The position numbers were made by a program, and so were the translations under genes. DNA of 64,000 nucleotides from Gemmatimonadaceae bacterium. Lineage in GTDB: Bacteria > Gemmatimonadota > Gemmatimonadetes > Gemmatimonadales > Gemmatimonadaceae. How positions within the stretch are numbered: position 1 is the first letter of the stretch; every line of letters starts with the position of its first letter. The stretch is taken from positions 177,754 to 241,753 of the forward strand of contig JBBEBQ010000025.1 of assembly GCA_040882285.1 (NCBI GenBank). Direction: 5' to 3'. The notes beneath the pieces were generated by a model. The model did no database searches. It was not told the origin of the DNA and worked only from the letters and a program-made list of their open reading frames with translations. Shown one piece after another: positions 27,206-38,006 of this stretch.

Positions 27206-28081
27206 CTAGTCCGCCCGGCCGTTCCCCTTCGTTGGCTCGGTCACGTGATCCGCTTTCGGAACGCCGGTCGGAGCAACAGCGGACCCGCCGGCTCTATTCC
27301 CTTTCTTGCCGCGCTTTACGGGCGGCTTCCTGGCTTCGGCAAACCCGGCGATGTCGTCGACCGCTTCGTCCAGCGCGGCCGACTCGCTGTTCCAGCGGTC
27401 CTCCAGCGCCGGCCGCGGGTCGGCGTGGCGGTCGAATTCCGAGGAGTTGCCCTGGCGCCGCCTCCCGGTTCCGACGCTCTGGCCCTCCCAATGCGCCTCG
27501 GTGAGCGTGGGATCGCCGTTCTCGTACTTCTGCGCGGTGGCATCGCGCAGGTCTTCTTCCGGCCGGATCGCGACGCGATTCACGACCGTATCCACCCCGG
27601 GCACTCCGCGCGCGAGAGTGACCGCGTGCGTGACTTCGGAATCGGCGTTCACCCACCCCGTCAGCTCGATGATCCCCTCGCTGATCGCGCCGATGTCGAT
27701 CGGACGCTCCTGCAGTATGGGATCGTTGCTGAACGCTTCGAGCACGCGCTCTTCCAGCTCCATCGAGCCGTCGACGTCGAGATCGTCGTAGTCGTCGCTG
27801 GCCGAGGCGATGCCCACTCCCGTCTCGGCGAAGTCGGACCGGTCCGATCGGTCCTGCAGATCGAACTCGTCGTCCTCGTCCCCCTCGAACTCCTCGTCTC
27901 CGAGGAGCCCTTCCGCTTCGTCACCGGCGAAGAGGTCGCGAATTTTTCCGGGAAGCTCGCGCAGCGCGCCCGAGCGCTGGGAGACCACCACACCGGCCGC
28001 GAAACCCGCGACCGCTCCGGCGAGTAAATACAGCATTCCCTGCGACGTGGAATCTTCGTCGTGGTAACGGAACGGAGCCAT
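27206..28081 (-). CDS. BON-domain protein with YtxH-like N-terminus
   Basis: A 291-residue protein. Residues about 15-35 form a hydrophobic helix (GMLYLLAGAVAGFAAGVVV) like YtxH or other membrane-anchored stress proteins. Then follows a stretch very rich in Asp and Glu, and a BON domain around residues 105-170 (ERPIDIGAISEGIIELTGWV, then VARGVPGVDTVVNRV-like ARGVPGVDTVVNRVAI). The tail is Lys/Arg rich. BON domains bind phospholipids and keep the envelope stable. It is divergent from thrS, with 71 nt between starts. Confidence in BON is good, in function low. Confidence 0.78.
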   Translation of the reverse strand: MAPFRYHDEDSTSQGMLYLLAGAVAGFAAGVVVSQRSGALRELPGKIRDLFAGDEAEGLLGDEEFEGDEDDEFDLQDRSDRSDFAETGVGIASASDDYDDLDVDGSMELEERVLEAFSNDPILQERPIDIGAISEGIIELTGWVNADSEVTHAVTLARGVPGVDTVVNRVAIRPEEDLRDATAQKYENGDPTLTEAHWEGQSVGTGRRRQGNSSEFDRHADPRPALEDRWNSESAALDEAVDDIAGFAEARKPPVKRGKKGNRAGGSAVAPTGVPKADHVTEPTKGNGRAD

Positions 28082-28152
28082 GATCTGATCCTGTAGCGGA
28101 AGGTGTTGGTGAGTCTTAGCTTACGCCTTCAGAAAGTGCAATCTGTCTCACG

Positions 28153-30123
28153 ATGGAAAAGCAAGAACAAGGCCACTTGAATACAGTAACTCTCACGCTC
28201 CCGGACGGTAAAGAACGCGCGGTTCCCGCGGGGACGGCGGCGCGTGACGTAGTCGCATCCATCGGCCCGCGCCTGCTGAAAGACGCGATCGCGGTGGAGA
28301 TCGACGGCGCCGTGCAGGACCTGGCGACGCCGATCCGGGCGAGCGGATCGTTCCGCGTTCTGACCGAGCGCGACCCCCAGGCGCTCGGCGTGCTGCGGCA
28401 TTCCGGCGCACACGTCCTGGCGACCGCGGTCCGCAGACTGCGACCGGGCGCGAAGATCGGCTTCGGTCCCGCCATCGAGGACGGCTTCTATTACGACTTC
28501 GAGGTCGCCGAGCCGTTCACGCCAGAGGACCTGGACGCGTTCGAGGTGGAGATGCGCAAGGTCGCCGCCGAGAAATATCCGTTCGTGCGCGAGGAGCTGT
28601 CCAAGAGCGAGGCGCGCGAGAGATTTTCCGACGATCCGCTCAAGCTCGAGCGCCTCGAGGAGCTGCGCGACGACGAGGTCATCTCGACGTACACCGACGG
28701 GCCGTTCGTCGATCTGTGCCGCGGGCCGCACGTGCCCGACACGTCGTACCTCAAGCACTTCAAGCTGCTGCACACCGCCGGCGCGTACTGGCGCGGCGAC
28801 GAGAAGCGGCAGATGCTGCAGCGGATCTACGCGACCGCGTTCTTCAGCCAGAAGGATCTCGAGGAGCATCTCCACCGGCTGGAGGAAGCCAAGCGGCGCG
28901 ACCACCGCGTGCTGGCGCAGCAGCTCGATCTGTACTCCACGGATCAGCGCATCGGCCCGGGACTGATCCTCTGGCACCCGCGCGGGTCGGTGATAAGAAA
29001 CGAGATCGAGAACTTCGAGCGCGACCTCATCATCCGACACGGCTACGACCTCGTTTACACGCCGCACATTCTCAGCGAGAAGATCTTCGAGATCTCGGGC
29101 CATCTCGAGAACTTCAAGGAGAACATGTTCGGCGCGATGGACGTCGAGGGGGGCGCGTACCGGCTGAAGCCGATGAACTGCCCGGGCCACATCTGCATTT
29201 ATCAGTCGCGGCCGCGGTCGTACCGCGACCTGCCGATCCGCTACGGCGAGTTCGGCACCGTGTACCGGTACGAGCGAAGCGGCGTGCTGCACGGGATGCT
29301 GCGCGTGCGGGGATTCACGCAGGACGACGCGCACGTGTTCTGCACGCCGGAGCAGGTGCCGGACGAGATCTCCCGGCTGATCGACCTGGTGGAGGAGATG
29401 CTCGCCGCGTTCGGCTATCCCTATACCATAGAACTGGCGACCCGCCCGTCCGAGAAGGCTCTGGGCGAGGAAGCCGTGTGGGAGCAGGCGCAGGCGATGC
29501 TGGCCGACGTCCTCGAGTCGCGCGGGCTGGAGTACACGATCGACGAGGGCGGCGGCGCGTTCTACGGGCCGAAGCTCGACTTCAAGCTGATCGACGCGAT
29601 CGGGCGGAAGTGGCAGGGCCCGACGGTGCAGCTCGACTTCAACCTGCCCGAGCGGTTCCAGCTCGAGTTCACCGGCGCCGACAACACGACGCACCGGCCG
29701 GTGATGCTGCATCGTGTTCTGGTGGGATCGATGGAGCGGTTCGTCGGGGGGCTGATCGAGCATTATGCCGGCGCGTTCCCGCTCTGGCTCGCGCCGGAGC
29801 AGATCCGCGTGCTGCCGGTCGCGGAAGAGCTCGCCGGCTATGCGCAGACGGTCGTGGACCAGTTGCGCGCGCGGAAGATCAGGGCGGAGCCGGACGCGCG
29901 GTCCGAGACGCTGAACTACCGTATCCGCGAGGCCGAGATGATGAAGGTGCCGTACATGGCGGTCGTCGGGAGGCGGGAGGCGGAAGGGCAGACGGTGGCG
30001 CTGCGGGCGCGGGGAGCGGGGAAAAAGCAGGAGGTCATCCGCCTGTCGGACCTGGTGGACCGGTTGAGGCATGAGATCGAGACACGGGCGGTGGCGGTGG
30101 ATGGAGCGGTGACTGGTGACTAG
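28153..30123 (+). CDS. thrS: Threonyl-tRNA synthetase
   Basis: Charges tRNA-Thr. The 656-residue protein has an N-terminal TGS domain (VTLTLPDGKERAVPAGTAA), the second additional domain with HSGAHVLATAV and its zinc-type residues, the class II core with MNCPGHICIY, RYGEFGTVYRYERSGVLHG, VRGFTQDDAHVFC and the C-terminal anticodon-binding domain. The start ATG at 28153 suits TGS length; a later start would cut the TGS strand. The last codons (AVTGD then TAG at 30121-30123) are encoded by the GTGACTG/GTGACTA heptad repeat, so the C-terminus has been set by that repeat. Confidence 0.97.
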   Translation: MEKQEQGHLNTVTLTLPDGKERAVPAGTAARDVVASIGPRLLKDAIAVEIDGAVQDLATPIRASGSFRVLTERDPQALGVLRHSGAHVLATAVRRLRPGAKIGFGPAIEDGFYYDFEVAEPFTPEDLDAFEVEMRKVAAEKYPFVREELSKSEARERFSDDPLKLERLEELRDDEVISTYTDGPFVDLCRGPHVPDTSYLKHFKLLHTAGAYWRGDEKRQMLQRIYATAFFSQKDLEEHLHRLEEAKRRDHRVLAQQLDLYSTDQRIGPGLILWHPRGSVIRNEIENFERDLIIRHGYDLVYTPHILSEKIFEISGHLENFKENMFGAMDVEGGAYRLKPMNCPGHICIYQSRPRSYRDLPIRYGEFGTVYRYERSGVLHGMLRVRGFTQDDAHVFCTPEQVPDEISRLIDLVEEMLAAFGYPYTIELATRPSEKALGEEAVWEQAQAMLADVLESRGLEYTIDEGGGAFYGPKLDFKLIDAIGRKWQGPTVQLDFNLPERFQLEFTGADNTTHRPVMLHRVLVGSMERFVGGLIEHYAGAFPLWLAPEQIRVLPVAEELAGYAQTVVDQLRARKIRAEPDARSETLNYRIREAEMMKVPYMAVVGRREAEGQTVALRARGAGKKQEVIRLSDLVDRLRHEIETRAVAVDGAVTGD

Positions 30124-30270
30124 TGACTAGTGACTAGTGACTAGGAACTGCAAAAGGCGCTGCGTGCTGCGTGCTGCGTGCTGCGTGCTGCGTCCTAGAT
30201 GGATCTAGGAAGTTGAGTGATCTCTGTAACCACTAACCACGAATCACTAGTCACCAGTCACTAGTCACCA
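30109..30270. repeat. Composite heptad-repeat palindrome
   Basis: Left arm 30109-30145: GTGACTG/GTGACTA heptamers. Centre 30160-30193: about five tandem CTGCGTG heptamers. Right arm 30226-30270: the reverse-complement type (TAGTCAC, TAGTCACC). The arms could pair into a long hairpin with CTGCGTG repeats in the loop. The left arm contains the thrS stop and the right arm ends 13 nt before the next gene start. Confidence 0.92.
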
Positions 30271-30283
30271 GGAGCTGTTCACT

Positions 30284-32389
30284 ATGCCGTTCTTCCGCTC
30301 CCTCCGCTGGCTCCTCGCCATTGGCCTCGGCGCCACAACCGCTTCCGCGCAATCTCCCCCCGTTGCCGCCGTCGTGCCGAAAGTCGACACACTGCATGGC
30401 AACGTCGTCACCGACAACTACTTCTGGCTGCGACGCGGGGAGAATCCGGAAGTCATCGCGTATCTCCAGGCGGAGAACGCGTACACCGACACGATGATGG
30501 CCGGGACCCGCGACCTGCAGGAGCGCATCTATCAGGAAATGCTCGGCAGGATCAAGCAGACCGATTTGTCGGTGCCGGTGAGGCGCGGACCGTACTTCTA
30601 TTACACGCGGACGGTTGAGGGCAAGCAGTATTCGATTTACGCGCGCAAGCGCGGCAGCCTGGAGGCGCCCGAGGAGATCTACCTCGATCAGAACGTGCTG
30701 GCCGAGGGAAAGACGTACCTCAGGCTCGGCGTGACGACGGTCAGTCCGGATCACCGGTTTCTCGCCTTCACCGTGGATACAACGGGATCCGAGCATTTCA
30801 CGCTGCTGGTGAAGGACCTGAGCACGGGCGAAGTGCTGCCCGACCGGATCCCCGACGTGCACTTCTCGCTCACCTGGGCCGCGGACAACAAGACGCTGTT
30901 TTACACGAAGACCGACTCGGCCCACCGGTCCGACAAGGTCCTGCGGCACATCGTCGGCACGCCCACGGCCAGCGACTCGGTGATCTTCCACGAGCCGAAC
31001 GTGCTGTTCAACGTGGGCGTGTTCCGGACGAAGGACGACGAGTACGTCATGATCGCCGCGGAGAGCTTCACCAGCTCCGAGTACTGGTACGTTCCGGCGC
31101 GCACACCCCTGCAGCCGTTCAGCGTCATCGAGCGCAGGCGGCCCGACATCGAGTATTCGCCCGTCCACCACAAGGGTCGGTTCTTCATCACGACCAACGA
31201 CGGCGCGACCAACTTCAAGGTGGTGACGGCGCCGGCGTCCGATCCCTCGGCCGCGAACTGGCGCGAGTACATCGCCCACAGCGACACGGTGCTGATCGAC
31301 GGGATCGACGCCTTCAGCAACCATCTCGTGCTGTACGAGCGCTCCAGCGGGCTGAGGAAGATCCGGATTCGCGATCTCGGGTCGAATTCCGACCATTACA
31401 TCACGTTTCCCGAGCCGGTCTACACCTACAGTCCCTCCGGAAACCCGGAGTTCGACACGAACGTGCTGCGCTTCACGTATCAATCGCTGATCACGCCGTC
31501 GAGCGTGTTCGATTACGACATGAACACGCGCGCCCTCGACCTGAAGAAGCGCACGGAAGTCCTGGGCGGCTACGATCCGGCGCAGTACGGCACCGAGCGC
31601 ACATGGGCACGGGCGGCCGACGGCAAGATGGTCCCCGTCTCGCTCGTGTATCGCAAGCCGTTCGTCCGTGACGGCATGCGGCCGATGCTGCTGTACTCGT
31701 ACGGCTCGTACGGCTCGAGCACCGAGCCGACGTTCTCCTCGAACAACCTGAGCTTGATCGACCGCGGCGTGGTGTACGCGCTCGCTCACATCCGCGGCGG
31801 ACAGGAGATGGGCCGCGCCTGGTACGACGAAGGCAAGATGCTGAACAAGATGAATACGTTCACGGACTTCATCGCGGCCGCGGAGCATCTCGTGCGCGAG
31901 CGCTACACGTCGACCGACCGGCTGGCGATCCGCGGCGGGAGCGCGGGCGGCCTGCTGATGGGCGCCGTGGTCAACATGCGCCCCGAACTGTTCAAGGTCG
32001 TGGTCGCGGACGTGCCGTTCGTGGACGTTATCAACACCATGCTCGACGCCTCCATCCCGCTCACGGCGCAGGAGTGGGAGCAGTGGGGCAACCCGGCCAT
32101 CCGCGAGCACTACGAGTACATGCGCAGCTACTCGCCGTACGACAACGTCGAGGCCAAGGCGTACCCGATGATGCTCGTCACGACCGGGCTCAACGATCCC
32201 CGGGTGGCTTTCTGGGAGCCGGCCAAGTGGGTGGCGAAGCTCCGGGCGACCAAGACCGGCCAGACCCTGCTGCTGCTCAAGACGAACATGGGCGCCGGCC
32301 ACGGCGGATCGTCGGGACGCTACGACGCGCTGAGGGAGGTTGCGTTCAGGTATGCGTTCATCCTGAAGGGGCTGGGGTTGGAGCAGTGA
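30284..32389 (+). CDS. S9 family serine peptidase (prolyl oligopeptidase / oligopeptidase B type)
   Basis: A 701-residue protease. The first 23 residues look like a Sec signal peptide (LRWLLAIGLGATTASA), so it is probably periplasmic. The N-terminal beta-propeller contains the DNYFWLR start typical of the family. The catalytic domain has GGSAGG with the nucleophile Ser at about residue 553, a late Asp in LNDPRVAFWEP and His in NMGAGHGG, in the standard order. HIRGGQEMGRAWYDEGK is characteristic of oligopeptidase B-like enzymes. Its TGA at 32387-32389 is the first TGA of a heptad-repeat array. Confidence 0.92.
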   Translation: MPFFRSLRWLLAIGLGATTASAQSPPVAAVVPKVDTLHGNVVTDNYFWLRRGENPEVIAYLQAENAYTDTMMAGTRDLQERIYQEMLGRIKQTDLSVPVRRGPYFYYTRTVEGKQYSIYARKRGSLEAPEEIYLDQNVLAEGKTYLRLGVTTVSPDHRFLAFTVDTTGSEHFTLLVKDLSTGEVLPDRIPDVHFSLTWAADNKTLFYTKTDSAHRSDKVLRHIVGTPTASDSVIFHEPNVLFNVGVFRTKDDEYVMIAAESFTSSEYWYVPARTPLQPFSVIERRRPDIEYSPVHHKGRFFITTNDGATNFKVVTAPASDPSAANWREYIAHSDTVLIDGIDAFSNHLVLYERSSGLRKIRIRDLGSNSDHYITFPEPVYTYSPSGNPEFDTNVLRFTYQSLITPSSVFDYDMNTRALDLKKRTEVLGGYDPAQYGTERTWARAADGKMVPVSLVYRKPFVRDGMRPMLLYSYGSYGSSTEPTFSSNNLSLIDRGVVYALAHIRGGQEMGRAWYDEGKMLNKMNTFTDFIAAAEHLVRERYTSTDRLAIRGGSAGGLLMGAVVNMRPELFKVVVADVPFVDVINTMLDASIPLTAQEWEQWGNPAIREHYEYMRSYSPYDNVEAKAYPMMLVTTGLNDPRVAFWEPAKWVAKLRATKTGQTLLLLKTNMGAGHGGSSGRYDALREVAFRYAFILKGLGLEQ

Positions 32390-32535
32390 CTGGTGACTGG
32401 TGACTGGTGACTGGTGACTGGTGACTGGTGACTGGTGACTAGTGACCGGTAACTGCAACGGCGCTGCGTGCTGCGTGCTGCGCCCTCGATGGCTGTAGTT
32501 ACCAGTCACTAGTCACTAGTCACTAGTCACCGGTT
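32386..32535. repeat. Composite heptad-repeat palindrome, second full copy
   Basis: Left arm 32386-32453: about eight GTGACTG units followed by GTGACTA and GTGACCG. Centre 32464-32484: CTGCGTG units. Right arm 32498-32535: TAGTCAC-type units. Same order as at 30109-30270 and it flanks the same gene on its other side. The peptidase stop lies in the first left unit. Confidence 0.93.
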
Positions 32536-32548
32536 ATAGTTTTCAACC

Positions 32549-33757
<1,209 letters not shown>

Positions 33758-33764
33758 CGCGTCG

Positions 33765-34625
33765 TTGCGACGCGAAATCTTCTTCACCCGGGACGACCGC
33801 CTCCGCGCCATCTGGCGCGGGACCCTTTTCGTAGCCCTCAGCATCGTCGCGTTGTTCGCGGCGACCGTGATCGTCGCCATGCTGCACTCGGCGGCGGCGT
33901 CGGTCGGGATCCGGCTGGTGGTGCATCCGCTCGTGTACCCGCTGGGATTTCTCGCGGCGCACGTCCTCATGCTGCGGAAGATCGACCGGAAGGATTGGAG
34001 CTACGTCTGGCTGGGGCGCGACGCCGCGCGGCCGCCGAAGCTGGTCTCCGGTCTCGCGCTCGGCGCGCTCGCCGCGGCGCTTCCTGCCGGAGCTCTCCTG
34101 GCCATGGGTCAGCTCACGGTAGCGGACGCTCCCGACGGCGCATGGTGGAGCGCGGCGCTGCTCGCCACCGCCGTGCTCCTACCGAGCGCTTTCGCTGAAG
34201 AACTGTTTGCACGCGGCTACATTTTCGCATTGCTGCGCGAGGCCGCCGGATGGAAGATCGCGCTGGCCGCGACCAGCATCGGGTTCGGCCTGGTGCACGT
34301 GGCAAATCCCGGCGCCAACTGGCAGTCCCTGAGCGTGGTCGTGCTCGCCGGCTTCTTCCTCGGCGCGATCGTGCTGGTGACCGGCAGCTTGTACGCGGCG
34401 ACGCTCGCGCATTTCGCTTGGAACTGGTTCATCGCGGCCGTGCTGCACATGCCGGTCAGCGGAGTACCGGTGGTCGGCTCGCCGGATTACAGGGTGGTCG
34501 AGACCGGGCCGGACTGGTTGACGGGAGGGAGCTGGGGACCCGAGGGAGGGCTTGCCGCTGGTCTGGGGCTCAGTATCGGATTGATTTACTTGTCATGGAG
34601 CGCGACGAGATCTCGTGGAGCTTGA
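33765..34625 (+). CDS. CPBP family intramembrane metalloprotease
   Basis: A 286-residue membrane protein with about eight helices. It carries the CPBP (Abi) motifs in order: AFAEELFARGYIFALLR (the Glu-Glu then Arg pattern), FGLVHVANPG with a metal His, and ATLAHFAWNW with the second His. Family members process prenylated or membrane peptides; the substrate is unknown. The start is TTG at 33765, eight bases after the thiolase stop, with no strong Shine-Dalgarno, so the N-terminus is uncertain. The heptad array downstream begins eight bases after its stop. Confidence 0.82.
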   Translation: MRREIFFTRDDRLRAIWRGTLFVALSIVALFAATVIVAMLHSAAASVGIRLVVHPLVYPLGFLAAHVLMLRKIDRKDWSYVWLGRDAARPPKLVSGLALGALAAALPAGALLAMGQLTVADAPDGAWWSAALLATAVLLPSAFAEELFARGYIFALLREAAGWKIALAATSIGFGLVHVANPGANWQSLSVVVLAGFFLGAIVLVTGSLYAATLAHFAWNWFIAAVLHMPVSGVPVVGSPDYRVVETGPDWLTGGSWGPEGGLAAGLGLSIGLIYLSWSATRSRGA

Positions 34626-34633
34626 CTACAACG

Positions 34634-34701
34634 CTGCGTGCTGCGTGCAAACTGCAGAAGCAAGAGCAGTTACTAGTCACTAGTCACTAGTCACTAGTAA
34701 C
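34634..34701. repeat. Heptad repeats: CTGCGTG units plus right-arm TAGTCAC units
   Basis: CTGCGTG occurs twice at 34634-34647, and TAGTCAC-type units run over 34669-34701. The left GTGACTA arm of the composite element is absent or reduced to TGACTAC next to the CPBP stop. Confidence 0.9.
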
Positions 34702-34725
34702 AATTTACAGTCACCGGTTTTCAGT

Positions 34726-35574
34726 ATGAGTGAAAAAATCGCCATCATCGGCGCCGGACAGATGGGCAACGGCATCGCGCACGTGTTCGCGCAGTCCGGA
34801 TTCGACGTCACGCTCGTGGACGTGTCGGCGGAGGCGCTGCAGAAGGCGCGCGACACGATCGCGAAGAATCTCGACCGGCAGGTAAAGAAGGGGACGATCC
34901 CGGCGGAAGCGCCGGCGGAGATCCTCGGCCGGATCAAGGCGGAGACGGACACGGGTGCCGTCGGCGACGCGGGACTGGTGATCGAGGCCGCGACGGAGAA
35001 CGCCGATCTCAAGTACAAGATCTTTCAGGGACTCGACACCGAGGCCGCGCCCGACGCGATCCTGGCCTCCAACACCAGCTCCATCTCGATCACCGAGATC
35101 GCGCGCCGCACGAACCGCCCGGAGAAAGTCATCGGCATGCACTTCATGAATCCCGTGCCGGTGATGAAGCTGGTCGAGGTCATTCGCGGCCTCGCGACCT
35201 CCGACGAAACCACGGCCAGCGTGATCGAGCTCAGCAAGCGCGTCGGCAAGACTCCGGTCGAAGTGAACGACTTCCCGGGCTTCGTCTCGAATCGCGTGCT
35301 GCTGCCGATGATCAACGAAGCGGTTTACTGCCTCATGGAAGGGGTCGGTACCGCCGACGCGATCGACCAGGTGATGACCCTCGGCATGAATCACCCGCTC
35401 GGGCCGCTAGCGCTGGCGGACCTCATCGGGCTCGACACCTGCCTCGCGATCCTCGAGGTGCTGCACGACGGGCTCGGCGATCCGAAGTACCGGCCCTGTC
35501 CGCTGCTGCGGAAATACGTAGCCGCCGGATGGCTGGGCAGGAAAACGGGCCGCGGCTTCCACACGTATTCGTGA
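34726..35574 (+). CDS. 3-hydroxybutyryl-CoA dehydrogenase
   Basis: A 282-residue NAD-dependent 3-hydroxyacyl-CoA dehydrogenase. The Rossmann motif is [21 protein letters not shown] at the N-terminus; the catalytic residues are in [18 protein letters not shown] (His with Asn), and the helical C-terminal domain has [18 protein letters not shown] and [18 protein letters not shown]. It fits the short single-domain Hbd/PaaH type. It converts 3-hydroxybutyryl-CoA to acetoacetyl-CoA, matching the thiolase two genes upstream and the acyl-CoA dehydrogenase downstream. Confidence 0.94.
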   Translation: MSEKIAIIGAGQMGNGIAHVFAQSGFDVTLVDVSAEALQKARDTIAKNLDRQVKKGTIPAEAPAEILGRIKAETDTGAVGDAGLVIEAATENADLKYKIFQGLDTEAAPDAILASNTSSISITEIARRTNRPEKVIGMHFMNPVPVMKLVEVIRGLATSDETTASVIELSKRVGKTPVEVNDFPGFVSNRVLLPMINEAVYCLMEGVGTADAIDQVMTLGMNHPLGPLALADLIGLDTCLAILEVLHDGLGDPKYRPCPLLRKYVAAGWLGRKTGRGFHTYS

Positions 35575-35587
35575 GAGCCGCGCCTTG

Positions 35588-36751
35588 ATGCACGCCGCGC
35601 TGCACCCGCTGACGGAAGAGCAGCGCGAGATCCAGAACGTCGCGCGGGAGTTCGCCGCCGCCGAGATTGCGCCGCACGCAGAGCAGTGGGATCGGGATGC
35701 GATCTTCGACGAGTCCCTGGTGGGAAAGCTCGGCGCGCTGGGTCTGCTCGGAATGCTCCTGCCCGAGGAGTACGACGGTCTCGGGCTCGACACGAAGACC
35801 TACCTCATGGCGCTCGAGGAGATCGCCGCGGCGGACGCGTCGACGGCGGTGCTCATGAGCGTGCACAACTCGCTACCGACGCAGATGATCCTGCGCTTCG
35901 GCACGGACGAGCAGAAGCAGCGGTTTCTGCCGCCGATGGCGCGGGGTGAGCTGCTCGGCGCATTCGCTCTCTCCGAGGCGGAGGCCGGCTCGGACGCGGC
36001 CTCGCTCACCACCCAGGCAGTCCGCGACGGGGACGGCTGGATCCTCAACGGCACCAAGAGCTGGGTCACGGCCGGCAACCATGCGGGGGTGATAGTCGCG
36101 ATGGCGCGGACGGACTCCGCCGAGATGCGGCGCGGCGCCCGCGGGATCGGCGCCTTCGTCGTGACACCGGATCTTCCCGGGTTCGGCGTCGGGAAGAAGG
36201 AGAACAAGCTCGGCCTGCGCGCGTCGCCCACGGTGCAGCTGTCGTTCAGCGACATGCGGGTTCCCGACTCGCACGTTCTGGGCGATCCGTCGCACGGCTT
36301 CATCTACGCGCTCCAGTCGCTGGACAACGGCCGGCTCGGGATCGCGGCGCAGGCGCTGGGAATCGCGCGGGCAGCGCTGGACCTCTCGCTGGCGTACGCG
36401 GCCGAGCGGAAGCAATTCGGCCACCACATCAGCGAGTTTCAGGCGATACAGTTCAAGCTGGCCGACATGGCCATGCGGGTCGACGCCGGACGAAGCCTAC
36501 TCTACGCGACCGCCGACGCGAAGGACCGCGGCGAGCCGATCAAGCACTTCGGCGCGATGAGCAAGCTGTTCGCGAGCGAGACCGCCATGTGGGTCACGAC
36601 CCAGGCCATCCAGATTTTCGGCGGTTACGGGTACGTGAAAGATTATCCGGTCGAGCGACTGTTCAGGGACGCGAAAGTGACCGAGATTTATGAAGGGACT
36701 TCCGAGATTCAACGGGTGGTGATCGCACGGGAGCTGTTGGGGTCCCTGTAA
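35588..36751 (+). CDS. Acyl-CoA dehydrogenase
   Basis: A 387-residue FAD enzyme that oxidises acyl-CoA to enoyl-CoA. It has [16 protein letters not shown] and [16 protein letters not shown] for FAD contact, [20 protein letters not shown], and the C-terminal [18 protein letters not shown] with the catalytic Glu. The chain-length preference (short or medium) is not visible. The ATG at 35588 is used; a TTG just upstream is weaker. It follows the hydroxybutyryl-CoA dehydrogenase by 13 nt and is followed by a large heptad palindrome. Confidence 0.93.
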   Translation: MHAALHPLTEEQREIQNVAREFAAAEIAPHAEQWDRDAIFDESLVGKLGALGLLGMLLPEEYDGLGLDTKTYLMALEEIAAADASTAVLMSVHNSLPTQMILRFGTDEQKQRFLPPMARGELLGAFALSEAEAGSDAASLTTQAVRDGDGWILNGTKSWVTAGNHAGVIVAMARTDSAEMRRGARGIGAFVVTPDLPGFGVGKKENKLGLRASPTVQLSFSDMRVPDSHVLGDPSHGFIYALQSLDNGRLGIAAQALGIARAALDLSLAYAAERKQFGHHISEFQAIQFKLADMAMRVDAGRSLLYATADAKDRGEPIKHFGAMSKLFASETAMWVTTQAIQIFGGYGYVKDYPVERLFRDAKVTEIYEGTSEIQRVVIARELLGSL

Positions 36752-36762
36752 ACATGGAAATC

Positions 36763-36912
36763 GTGACTAGTGACTAGTGACTAGTGACTGGTAACGGCGG
36801 AACAGAGGAGAAGCATTGGTTTTTTGTGGTTCACTAATCACTAATCACTAATCACTAATCACTAATCACTAGTCACTAGCCACTAGCCACTAGCCACTAG
36901 TCACTAGTCACT
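36763..36912. repeat. Large heptad-repeat palindrome
   Basis: Left arm 36763-36795: GTGACTA/GTGACTG units. The middle contains GGCGGAACAGAGGAGAAGC and a T run. Right arm 36829-36912: many units of ACTAATC, ACTAGTC and ACTAGCC. The unit sequence drifts along the right arm in blocks, as expected if tandem units are copied locally. Confidence 0.92.
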
Positions 36913-36920
36913 TCTTCTAA

Positions 36921-38006
36921 ATGGAACTCTTCAAGACGATCCGCGAAATGGGCCACGAACAGGTGGCCATCTGCAGCGATATAGCGTCCGGCTACTGCGG
37001 GATCATCGCGATCCACGACACGCGACTCGGCCCGGCGCTCGGTGGCACGAGGTTCTGGAACTACGACACCGAAGACGAGGCGATCATCGACGCGCTGCGG
37101 CTCGCCCGCGGCATGACGTACAAGAGCGCGGTGGCGGGGCTGAACCTCGGCGGGGGCAAGTCCGTCATTCTCGGCGACAACAAGACGACCAACCGCGAAG
37201 CCATCTTCCGCGCGCACGGCCGCTTCGTTGACACGCTCGGCGGCAGGTACATCACCGCCGAGGACGTCGGCACGAGCCCGTCCGACATGGATTACGTCCA
37301 CATGGAGACCAAGCACGTCGCCGGGCTCGCGTCCAAGTCGGGCGACCCGTCGCCCGTGACGGCGCACGGCGTCTTTCGCGCGATCGAGGCCGCGGCCAAG
37401 TACCGCTGGGGATCGACCGACCTGCACGGCTGCACCGTGTCGGTGCAGGGCTGCGGTCACGTAGGCCGCAATGTCGCGAAGGAGCTGCACGCCGCCGGCG
37501 CCAAGCTGATCGTCACCGACATCGATCCCGAGAAGGTTCGCCAGGTCGTGGCCGATACCGGCGCGACGGCCGTCGCGCCCGACGACATCTATTCGGCGAA
37601 GGCGCAGATATTCGCGCCGTGCGCGCTCGGCGGAATCATCAACGACGAGACGATCCCGCTGCTGCAGGTCGAGATCGTCGCGGGCGCCGCGAACAACCAG
37701 CTGCTGGAAGAGCGGCACGGTGACGCGCTCGAGGCGCGCGACATTCTGTACGCGCCCGATTACGTGGCGAACGCGGGCGGGGTGATCAACGTCTACAGCG
37801 AGCTCGCCGGCTGGGACCTCGAGCGCTCGTTCAAGAAGGCGGACGAGATCTTCGACACGGTGCTCGGAGTGTTCGAGCTCGCGAAGGCCGAGGGAATCCC
37901 CACCTATCGCGCCGCCGACCGCGTCGCGGAGCGCCGTCTCGGAGACCCGAGGGAAGTGCGCGCGTCCTGGGGCGAGTGGCCGCCGCGCAACGGAAACGGC
38001 TCGTGA
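36921..38006 (+). CDS. Leucine dehydrogenase-like amino acid dehydrogenase
   Basis: A 361-residue Glu/Leu/Phe/Val-type dehydrogenase that deaminates a branched-chain amino acid with NAD(P). The catalytic lysine is in AGLNLGGGKSVILGDN near residue 80, followed by YITAEDVGTSPSDMDYVH and the Rossmann block TVSVQGCGHVGRNVAKEL; VANAGGVINVYSELAGWD is near the end. These match leucine dehydrogenase better than glutamate dehydrogenase. Its TGA overlaps the rpiB GTG start as GTGA. Confidence 0.9.
   Translation: MELFKTIREMGHEQVAICSDIASGYCGIIAIHDTRLGPALGGTRFWNYDTEDEAIIDALRLARGMTYKSAVAGLNLGGGKSVILGDNKTTNREAIFRAHGRFVDTLGGRYITAEDVGTSPSDMDYVHMETKHVAGLASKSGDPSPVTAHGVFRAIEAAAKYRWGSTDLHGCTVSVQGCGHVGRNVAKELHAAGAKLIVTDIDPEKVRQVVADTGATAVAPDDIYSAKAQIFAPCALGGIINDETIPLLQVEIVAGAANNQLLEERHGDALEARDILYAPDYVANAGGVINVYSELAGWDLERSFKKADEIFDTVLGVFELAKAEGIPTYRAADRVAERRLGDPREVRASWGEWPPRNGNGS

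Noticed and set aside
30160..30193. CTGCGTG tandem repeats considered as a CRISPR array
   Set aside because: Units are seven bases with no spacers between them.
30251..32509. 752-codon minus-strand frame antisense to the S9 peptidase
   Set aside because: It covers heptad repeats and the antisense of a clear enzyme, and its composition (His, Arg, Val rich) is that of a shadow frame.
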